In this document: positions 55,956-64,000 of the stretch, piece by piece
Layout of the letters: each line of letters begins with the position of its first letter
Position numbering within the stretch: position 1 is the first letter of the stretch
Assembly (NCBI GenBank): GCA_947652605.1
Contig: OX393581.1
Span: forward strand, 7,568,640-7,632,639
DNA from: Elmis aenea
Lineage: Eukaryota; Arthropoda; Insecta; Coleoptera; Elmidae
DNA: 64,000 nucleotides
Direction: 5' to 3'
Position numbers and translations under genes: made by a program
The notes under the pieces: generated by a model
The model's database searches: none
The model's input: the letters and a program-made list of their open reading frames with translations, nothing else
Told to the model about the DNA's origin: nothing

Positions 55956-58570
55956 GTCTAAAAAGGACAAGACCAGATTGTATAAAGCTATAAAGCAACA
56001 GTGGTGTTAAAATACTTACAAATACTTCGACTCAAATTTTTATTGTAGAACATTGATCTGCTAATGTTAAAAACATGTCATAATATACTTCATTACTAAA
56101 CAATGACTACAAAAACAGATATTTAAATACTACACAGTATTCAATTTTTTCAAAATTTAAATTTCCATCCAGCATGACGTTTTAAAATAATGACAACTCC
56201 AAAACTACTGCAGTGTTTGATCTCAAACTTTAAATTTGTACTTGTCAAAGTTTGTACTTGCTTTGTTTATTAGAAATAACCCATAGGTACCAACTATCAT
56301 TCAAAGCCCCCCGTATTTTCACCTATTGCTTAAAAACCAAACGCAATTATCAAAAATGCATTCAAACCTTAAGATTGATTAGTTGTTTTGAAATCGTTAG
56401 TTTTACCTGAACTGTTGAGTCACGGGGAGCAATTACGTATGCAGGCACAACCTGGTACAAAATAGCACATCCCACGACTTCAAGAATCTGCAGAATTGCG
56501 TCTTATCTATAGCTATTAGTTGGTTATTATAAAACGCCAGTGTAGAATCAAGCATATAATTGGATACTCTCTCGACTAATTGCAAGCTGGGTTTGCTAAT
56601 GCCGTAATATATTTGCACAAATACAAATCAAACTTCGTATTGTTAGAAACAGCAAAGTGGCAATCATAAAAATACTTATAAAAGACAAAATGTTCATTGC
56701 ATAATTAACAAAAAGGCGAAGAAGAATCGAATCGTTGAGAATGGTTACATTCGCGTTCGTCTTTAACGAAATTTAATTTAATAAAGCTACACTTTGTACC
56801 GTACCGTATTATTCGCACAACAAGAATTATTATGTAAATGTGATGGCTTGTATTGTATGCAAATGTTATAAAAATAATTGTAACGTTTTTTTGTTCGATA
56901 TTCTAAATTGCATTCGTACATAAATTATGACTGCTATTTTTGTAAACGTTTGCATATGACCTTTTCATGTTGATTGTTTTCTTAATTCTTTTCCTAATTA
57001 TACATAAACAAAAGCATCACGCCTTTTTCTTTAAAAGGATGGTACTGCCCTTTGCAAGCGCTTTCTATACTATACTATCGAGCCTTATTATCTGTGCGGG
57101 TCCAGCTTCATACAGATCATTTTTTTTTGCAATACAGCTTTATTTATTTCACTTTCTTTTGCTGTTTTAACTTGGTTGATATACAGAGCGTTTCTTTAAT
57201 ATTGCGAAAAATTTCAGGATGTAATTCCTTATCGAAAATTAAGGGGCGCTTTTATATAATTTTACCCCTTAGACGTCTGACGTCTCCTTTCGGAGTTACA
57301 CCCCCCTAAATAGGAGCGGTAAAATTGGGTTTTTATTTTATTTCTCAAATTTGGATAAATGTAGGAGAATGATATTTGGTTAATGATTTATGCTTATTGA
57401 AAGGTTTTCCATAGTAATATTTTCAATCCTCCCACCTTCAAAAGAGGTTAAAAAGAGCGACCCCTGTTGGTTTCTTGATCAGAACTTTTTGGAAAGTATT
57501 TTGATGACATAGACAGCATTTAAACAGAATCTACTCGTATATTGGAGGCTATACCTTAAAACAAGCTGGAAAAATTATGTTAATCACTATTAGATCGATT
57601 TAGTAAGTGTATCATTTAATCAAGAGAAGATTATTTCCAATAAATAACAATAAAAAACAGAAAAAATGGTTTTATTTCCATTTTACACCTCCAGCTCACA
57701 AACTTTATTGTCAGGCTGTGTTTTTTAAACAAAATTCTAATGCTCCCTCAAACCATTCAACGATTTCCATAAAAACAGTTTTCTAATTGTTGATTTTACT
57801 GCATTATTAACTGCATGTTTCGTTAAAAAAATTTTGTGTTGCAACGAAACTAATATAATCTAATTTACTACGATTTTAGTACAGAATATAGTTAATAAAT
57901 GATTTATTGGACTTAAAATGTATTATTATCCGCATCAAAAGCTTTAATAGACCATCGAGCATCTTTTACAGAATATTTATTGCCGTTGAGCAATTCGTAA
58001 ATGACCAAACTGGACCTGTTCGTTAACCGACAGGTCAGCTGTGAGAGTCGTACAACGTATTTTTAATCAGTACATTATTAAGTAGAATAATTTATAATCA
58101 ATGAGAAATTGTGCACTCATCATCATTACATGTCTTTTTTTACATCTCATTACACACTACGATTATTCATCCGAAGGCATGTATAAACAGCTATTATTTT
58201 ATTGCTGTCAATTTGAATTTATGATTACATAATAAAACCAAAATAAAGAACTTCTTATGCATAGCTGAATCACGCGATTTGTTATTAACAAAATGTTTCT
58301 TTTTGTATGGTAACAATGACGCCTCTGTTGCGGCCTGAAGCTTTTTATCTGTGTATGTATACTTTGATCACAAAGAGTTGCTAAATGATGTAGCCTTTAC
58401 TGAATTTATTCGGCTTTTCAAAGTTAAACCTCGAGTCTTTACAATTTGGAAAGAAAAGATATAAGTTACCAGTAATGATATGTTTAAATATAATATAGCA
58501 AGTCATTAAATATGAAATGTTCGATTTCAATTCAAAGTTTTAGTTAAATATATTTTAAACAAGAAGTATG
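55956..58570. other. No gene recognised
   Basis: AT-rich throughout. The part at 57180-57330 has a TACAGAGCGTTTC start and a GGGGCGC/GACGTCTGACGTC stretch that could be a degraded TA repeat, but no partner end is visible. Confidence 0.4.
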
Positions 58571-58576
58571 ATGGAC

Positions 58577-59480
58577 CTAAACTATCGACACAGTTTGCCA
58601 TCTTAAAAGTAACTTGTTTATGCCAGTAACGAAGAAGGCTGGGGAGCGAGTGGCGATGAAATTTCGAAACGTGTTTTTCACAGCTTCTTCACAATTAAAT
58701 ATTTTTCTTCGCAAGAAGTGGTCCAAAGTTTGGAAGAAGTGGTAATCAGTTGGTTCAAGGTATGGTGAATACGGTGGGTGACAGATAGTTTTCAAATCCA
58801 GTTCCTGTAGATTGAACAGCGTTTTCTTGCGACAAGTGGTCGAGCATTGTCTTGCAAGAGCATTGGTCTGTCTCTATTGAACAATCTCGGCTGCTGAATC
58901 GCAAGCATCCTCATCAGTTCGTCCAACTGGTTGCAGAAGACAGCGGCTGTAACCGATTGACCAGGTTTCATAAATTTGTAATGGATAATACCAGCGCTTG
59001 ACCACCAAAGAGTCGCCATTAGTTTTTCTTGATGAATAATCAGTATTGGGCAATGTTTGGTCGTGGCAATTTTTGAGAAAATTGCTCTTCTGACGCTCGT
59101 TTAATTAATGCATAACCCATCTATCCAGCTTCTTTACCGTTCCACTTTGTTCCACAACTGCTCCAGTATTGTTGAAATAGTAACGCCAAACCTCGCTGCT
59201 AACTCACGGGTAGTTTGAGATGGTTTCGCTTCCATCATAGCTTTCAGGTCATTGGTATCCTCTTGGCCTCAGGTCACCCATAGCGCTCATTTTCAAGATT
59301 AAAATCACCAAAACGGAACCTATCAAACCATAGACTGTGCGTTCATTAGCCACATCCTTCCCAAACACTTTGTAATATTTCGAACTATCTGTGCAGCATT
59401 CGTTCCACAACGGATATAATATTCGAAGATAACAGTAATTTTCGACTTTTCCACTTTAATTACTTAATTAATCACAAGCC
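58577..59480 (-). pseudogene. mariner transposase, near full length but decayed
   Basis: On the minus strand, from about 59450 downward: NERTVYGL.., then KKLDRWVMH and LNERQKSNF from the helix-turn-helix half. The catalytic half follows: MATLWWSSAGIIHYKFMKPG, FCNQLDELMRML, NRDRPMLLQDNARP (second aspartate), a frame change at about 58795, and HPPYSPYLEPTDYHFFQTL (third aspartate, YSP-L-P-D box). The end is GINKLLLRW. Relative to the family the HDNARPH box has lost both histidines. At least four frame breaks or stops make it inactive. Terminal repeats are not clear. Confidence 0.85.
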
Positions 59481-59582
59481 AAGATGTGCGTTAGAATGAA
59501 CGAAAATATACCTTCTTATTAAAAAACAAAAACAAAAAGTGTCAATTAAAGTAAAATGTGATAGGTACAAACTGTCAAACTT

Positions 59583-60257
59583 GGCTCTTGGCTTGTCGGA
59601 AGTAAACTCAAGACTAGTACTGAACTGCATCCGGGCTTTTAAAGTGCTAGGAAGTAGGAATATTTAACTGGTATGGTGCCCAGGGCACACTAATATACCA
59701 GGGAACGAGAAGGCAGATCGCCTAGCCAAAATCAACAGCAAGACACTTTTCTTCGCACCAGAACCCGCAGTTGGTACGTCCTATGGAACAGCCAAGTCTT
59801 AATGGCATATTAATACAACGGCATAATGCTCATTGGAAAAAAAGTTGCAAGGCTATCCTGTCAGTGGTCTCCAAAGAAAAAACAAAAGACATTTTCAGGA
59901 TGAGCAGAGTAGACATCAGAGCAGCCAAAGGACTCGTTACAGGACACTGTGGGTTAAACAAACACTTCTACATAATAGGGCTCACAGAGACCGATATATA
60001 CAGAGGATGTGGTGAAGAAAAAGAAACTCCTTTTCACGTAATATGCCAGTGTGAAGGATTCACACTCTATCGGCGTAAACTTCTGGGGATGGAAAAGGCC
60101 AACCAAGAAGAGTTAAGAAAAACACCCTTAAAGAAAATCCTGGAGTTCTTCCAAAACACAGGGCTGCTTTAAGATGCTATCACCAGAGGGTGCAATAGAC
60201 CAATAGGTCGCAGTACAGGAACCCGAAAGGGGACCACCTCCGCGGAAATAAATAAAT
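59583..60257 (+). mobile_element. 5'-truncated LINE with RNase H, 14-bp target duplication
   Basis: AAACTGTCAAACTT occurs exactly at 59569-59582 and 60258-60271. The insert ends in AATAAATAAATAAA, a LINE 3' tail whose last bases overlap the duplication. The 5' end starts in the middle of a coding region, as expected from incomplete reverse transcription. Confidence 0.88.
59600..60172 (+). pseudogene. LINE ORF2 C-terminus: RNase H end and zinc-knuckle-like tail
   Basis: With frame changes, the start reads LVWCPGHTNIPGNEKADRLAK, the end of an RNase H domain (W-PGH..I.GNE.AD.LA). It then continues in the frame 59771-60172 (to MEKANQEELRKTPLKKILEF). The segment MSRVDIRAAKGLVTGHCGLN followed by CGEEKETPFHVICQCEGF is the C-C-H-C motif common after RNase H in R1/I-type and related LINEs. 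The 133-codon last frame is open. Confidence 0.8.
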
Positions 60258-60336
60258 AAACTGTCAAACTTAGTACTTGAGGGAATCGAAAATTTGACTT
60301 GATAAACTTATATTATGTCAACTCTTACTTATGCCG

Positions 60337-60657
60337 AATTTACATTGGTATAGTTAGTATAGTAGCTAAAGCAAGTCACTAATCAAGTAGCAAACCTTGT
60401 CAAAGTTTTGGTTTAGTGAGTGTTGACATAATATATTTGTTGTCAACACGCAATTTAGTGAATTGTATAGTAATTGACTAAAAAATGGAATATTGTATCA
60501 AGCAAATAGTAATGATTTCTATTTATCTTACTTAAAACGTCACTAAATTGTTTACTTGGGCAAGTACTAAACGAAACTGTCTACACGTTGCACGCAGCTA
60601 AATTCCCTCACTTAATTTAGTTACTTGCGTTAGGTACCTACTATACCAATATAATTA
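60337..60657. mobile_element. Candidate MITE of about 320 bp
   Basis: The ends TACATTGGTATAGTTAGTAT and inverted TATATTGGTATAGTAGGTA pair over about 50 bases with gaps. A further inverted pair built on GTTGACATAATAT lies inside and at the left flank (60314 and 60422). No coding. No clear target duplication. Confidence 0.5.
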
Positions 60658-62214
60658 CTCCAGAGCCAAGATTTGTTTTTTTTTTTAAATTTATATTTAA
60701 TTTACACAAAGCTCTTTTCTGTTAAATTAATATTTTGCATTATTTTGCTTCTTAGTGGAAGTTAAAATTATTAACCGTTTTTACCATATCCGATAAATCA
60801 TATTTGTTGGTAACAAATTTTACAGGACATACTTAAAAAAAATTATTTTTGCTTGAAAATATATAGCCACGATTCGTACAAACTTTTGCAATAACGTTGA
60901 AAAGTTGCTAAAATGACTAGAATTGCAATATTTATGCTTTTCTTAAATTTATGTAAAAATATGCCTCGTTTTTATCATCCAACCAAATTGCTACCGTAAA
61001 AAAAATCTGTGCTACGCTAGTCTCAATGTTTCCTTTTAATTTGCATGCGTGTTCTTTAGCTACAAATTTAATTAAACGCTAAAAATCGTACACGAATATC
61101 TCTGTTTCTAATCAGTTCCATTAGAAGAATATTATCTCTATTAGGATACAAAGTAGGCTAGTTTATCTTTTGTTAAAATTTATTAACGATAAACACACTT
61201 TTATGCGATTTTTATTGCCAAAATATTGTCCGATGAGTAGATTTTTTTAAATCATACCGCAATTCGCCGTTGCTTATTTCGTCGGGGCTATTAAGCCTAT
61301 TTTAAAATGAACATTTAATCTTAATGGCTACCTAGGGTCCAAATTAAATCTAGTTAATTAAAATCTAAATTAGTTTGCTGGCTTACTTGATTAGATAAAG
61401 ACAAAATCGCTGGCCACGCTCTGCACCTGCAACGACCCATTCATATACCTCTGGGCGCCACAGTATTAAGAACAATTTGTCTAATATATCAATTTGAATA
61501 TTTCAAAACGTATTTGCTCTCATGCGTCAAATTGCGTCGAGTATTTATTTCAGGTTACGTCACAGCTAATAGATGTTCACCGCTTGACGTGTTTAAAAAC
61601 GAGTCAAGGTCCCGAGGGTAAAAGAATAATAAAAGTGTTCGCCGTTGAAATGAGACCGACTGCCGAACATCGTTTAGGGCATTGTTTATAAAATAAAAAT
61701 TCTTGCAGACCTTTTTATTTTTGGCAATATACGTATTAAACTCGTATTCAGAGGAGAATGATTTATAATGCCTTTATAAAATCTCAAATAAAAGGCGCGA
61801 AGCAGCTCTCTTTGGCAAACTCATGACGTGAACATAAATTTTGTATTAATGAGTATCGGGCCGAAAAGTAATTACCCGAACGACTACGGTAGCTTTTAAC
61901 AAAATCGTTAAGCGATATGATCGTCACGTTTTTTTGCCATAAACCGTTTAATAGTGATCCTCGCGAATAAAATTTTTGTTAATTTAATGGAATAATTGAA
62001 ACGTTTTTTATGAGCAAGTTTATTTATAATTGCTTTATTACAAAGTTTTGTAATGGCTAAAGTAATTTTAAGGTGTAATATTTTTTAAAATATTCAAGTC
62101 ATTCTTAACACTCAACGTTTTTTTTTTGACTAAACGATGTTCCATAATATTTTCAAAAAAAAAATTTTTTTAAAAATTCGCTGACCTGACAAATATTTTA
62201 AACTTTTTATAGTA
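60658..62214. other. No gene recognised
   Basis: AT-rich. Positions 61390-61680 are slightly richer in GC, with a 65-codon frame of unknown nature. Confidence 0.4.
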
Positions 62215-62640
62215 CCCTATTTTGTTTCCGCCAGTTCATTTTGCTGCAAATTTACTTGACCCTAAATATATGAGTAAAAAGTTAAATAATGATGAATATG
62301 TTGATGCGCTTACTTATATTAGCAAACTATCGTTACATTTAATTAGGGGAAGTCATATTGGTCAAGTAATGGCTGAGGACTTTGTACAAAGCAAAGGAAG
62401 AACTTTTTGCAGAAGATATTTTATGGGCCGCGTTAAGTTCTGTTTTGTGGTGGAAGTCGCTTTGCTTAACTATGACAGTTTAGGCAAGTAGCTACAGAAA
62501 TATTGAATTGTCCTGCAACAACGTGTGCCACAGAAAGATCTTTTTCTGTTTTTGGCAATATTCATAACAAAAAAAAAAACTAACTAACAAATGAAAGAGC
62601 CGCAAAGTTATTATTTGTTTATTATAATTTAAGGATGAGG
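62215..62640 (+). pseudogene. hAT transposase C-terminus (dimerisation region)
   Basis: The first frame reads PPVHFAANLLDPKYMSKKLN. A second frame reads ILWAALSSVLWWKSLCL. After a frame change a third reads ATEILNCPATTCATERSFSV and FGNIHNKK, ending LTNERAAKLLFVYYNLR. These are, in order, the LDP.Y, WW, P.TS..ERSFS..G.I..KK.N.L and KL..VYYN boxes of the hATC dimerisation domain. Two frameshifts and a stop show decay. No hAT ends are visible around it. Confidence 0.85.
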
Positions 62641-63125
62641 CTATTTATACCTATAGTATGTATAAATAATTGACTATTTATACATACTTTTTTTTTAAAT
62701 AACTGAGATAAACCAATGAAACTAAGAAATAGTTTTTCTTAAAAAAAAAAACTCTTACCTAACCTTTAACCTAATGTAAAAAATATATATAAATAAGAAG
62801 TTGGGCCTTAGAAATAAGTTTATTGTAAAGAGAGATTCTGTACGGTATAGTAGAACTAAACGTATGTAAATCCACAATACAACCTTGTATTAAAATTTGT
62901 GTGTGCCTCCTCGTTAAATTAATTAAATGATTTAACGTTTATTTGTTCTTTAACCCATTTCCTTCATTTTATTTTATGATAGGTACTAAATATTTTATCA
63001 TTGTTTTATAATTTTATACATTGTATATTGTTATAATTATAAATTTCTATTTGTACAAGAAATGTATGAAATTATAACAAATAGTAAGAACATCATAATA
63101 CAATCAAAAATACTAATACAATGGG
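62641..63125. other. No gene recognised
   Basis: AT-rich sequence downstream of the hAT remnant. Confidence 0.5.
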
Positions 63126-63128
63126 ATA

Positions 63129-63512
63129 TACAGGGTGGTCCAAATAGAAGGGCCACTCTTGGGATCTCGTAAACGATAAGAGCGATAAGAACTTTAAATT
63201 AGACAAATTGTTTCTCTTTCCGAGACCTATTCAGTGATGTTTTAGTGGTTTTTAAATGGTCCATGACACACTAGATAGTAAACAAAAATCGATATGGGCA
63301 TTTTTTTTAATCAATAATAATTTCGTTATTCTTGATGGAACAAAAATATTTTTGGGGAAAATGTTAAGGATTTTTTTACGCACTATAAAATAAAAACATT
63401 CATTTGTTTCAATATTGTTAAATTCTAAGATAAATTATAAACTTTTTTTTAATGGAAACCATAGTTGGCTATGACCTCATGAAAAAGCGTTAGTTTAATT
63501 GAAACACCCTAA
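63129..63512 (+). repeat. Short TA repeat, TACAGGGTGGTCC to CACCCTAA
   Basis: Starts TACAGGGTGGTCCAAATAG and ends with GAAACACCCTAA, weakly inverted. The right part (ATAGTTGGCTATGACCTCAT) resembles 15485-15510. Non-coding. Confidence 0.5.
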
Positions 63513-63683
63513 TTTGTTTTTATTTTTAAATTGCATATCAAATTGTTTAACAAATATGCAAAAGGCTGTTTTTTAAAATTTGGACCATTTACCATAAAAG
63601 TAGGTTAATAATTTTTTTTATTTTAAAATACCTTAGGGTTTGCATTTTACTCGCTTTTGGAGTCTACTAAGTTACCCACATTT

Positions 63684-64000
63684 TTAGGAATTTAAATGAA
63701 TGTAATTAAATATCATTACCATTTTCGGCATTCTTGTACTCCCCATTCTTTCTGTATGTCCCAGCCACCTTAGCCTTTGTGCTTTTATAACCCCAATGAT
63801 ACTTGTTTCTTTGTATAGTTCTTTTAATTCATCGTTTGTTCTTCTTACCCACCCATCTCCAATTCTCTTTCCGCCAAATATTTTCCTTAGTACCTTCCTT
63901 TCCCACACTTCTAGTCTTGTTTGTTCTGTTTTGTTTAGCGTCCATGTTTCGCACGCGTACGTCACTATTGGTCTTATAGTAGTGTGGTATATTTTGATCT
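63684..64000 (-). pseudogene. Non-LTR retrotransposon C-terminal segment, runs off the window
   Basis: The minus strand reads IKIYHTTIRPIVTYACETWT, then LEVWERKVLRKIFGGKRI, TNDELKELYKETSIIGVIKA and QRLRWLGHTERM. This is the post-polymerase segment (TYACETWTL, WERKILR, LRWLGH-ERM) of a retrotransposon related to, but distinct in wording from, the RTE-like copies at 5.2 and 42.5 kb. The frame is open from the window edge to 63684, where it stops in AT-rich sequence. The polymerase would lie beyond position 64000. Confidence 0.8.

Overview
This is a strongly AT-rich stretch of animal nuclear DNA, almost certainly from an insect. The mix of mobile elements supports this: piggyBac, mariner, pogo-like, hAT and FLYWCH/MULE DNA transposons, RTE-like and other non-LTR retrotransposons, and many TA-flanked elements starting TACAGGGTG. 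A beetle is plausible, but the sequence does not settle the order. There is no bacterial organisation, no rRNA, no convincing tRNA gene and no complete host gene. Everything recognisable as coding is a broken transposon gene, except one possible terminal host exon near 37.6 kb. The window could be intergenic DNA or a very long intron.

Layout. 0-10 kb: a small hAT MITE, an RTE-like 3' end on the minus strand, a 1.67 kb fold-back element with a TA duplication, an RTE-like fragment split by a 629-bp hAT MITE, and a near-perfect 104-bp inverted repeat. 11-16 kb: copies of dispersed repeats, and a MULE-like element encoding only a FLYWCH zinc finger, inserted with an 8-bp duplication into an older TA-flanked repeat. 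16-21.5 kb: a SINE-like tRNA-derived repeat and a 0.75 kb inverted duplication of half a ZBED-type hAT transposase. 23.7-27.6 kb: two different piggyBac families. 31.6-33.3 kb: a second copy of the fold-back element. 33.8-35.3 kb: a pogo-like TA element carrying a nested hAT MITE built from ATATCG repeats. 37.6-40.8 kb: the possible host exon, a degenerate array of about 165-bp units, and a second pogo-like element with a 123-bp-arm hairpin. 42-44.5 kb: mariner and RTE-like remnants. 45.6-47.3 kb: a third piggyBac family. 49-52.7 kb: an RTE-like and a CR1/jockey-group retrotransposon. 58.5-60.3 kb: a mariner pseudogene and a 5'-truncated LINE with a 14-bp target duplication. 62-64 kb: a hAT transposase C-terminus, a short TA repeat and another retrotransposon end at the window edge.

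The most unusual pattern concerns the three piggyBac elements. They have different terminal repeats, yet each carries a 16-bp palindrome of the form GTNNTCAWWTGANNAC starting exactly 16 bases after the left TTAA. Each has a second, inverted copy about 355-380 bases in, which in the two elements that keep a transposase 5' end lies 60-90 bases before the start codon. Two of them carry a third copy near the right end. The central NN dinucleotide differs by family and changes together on both sides of the palindrome. I infer a transposase recognition module that doubles as a possible autoregulatory site.
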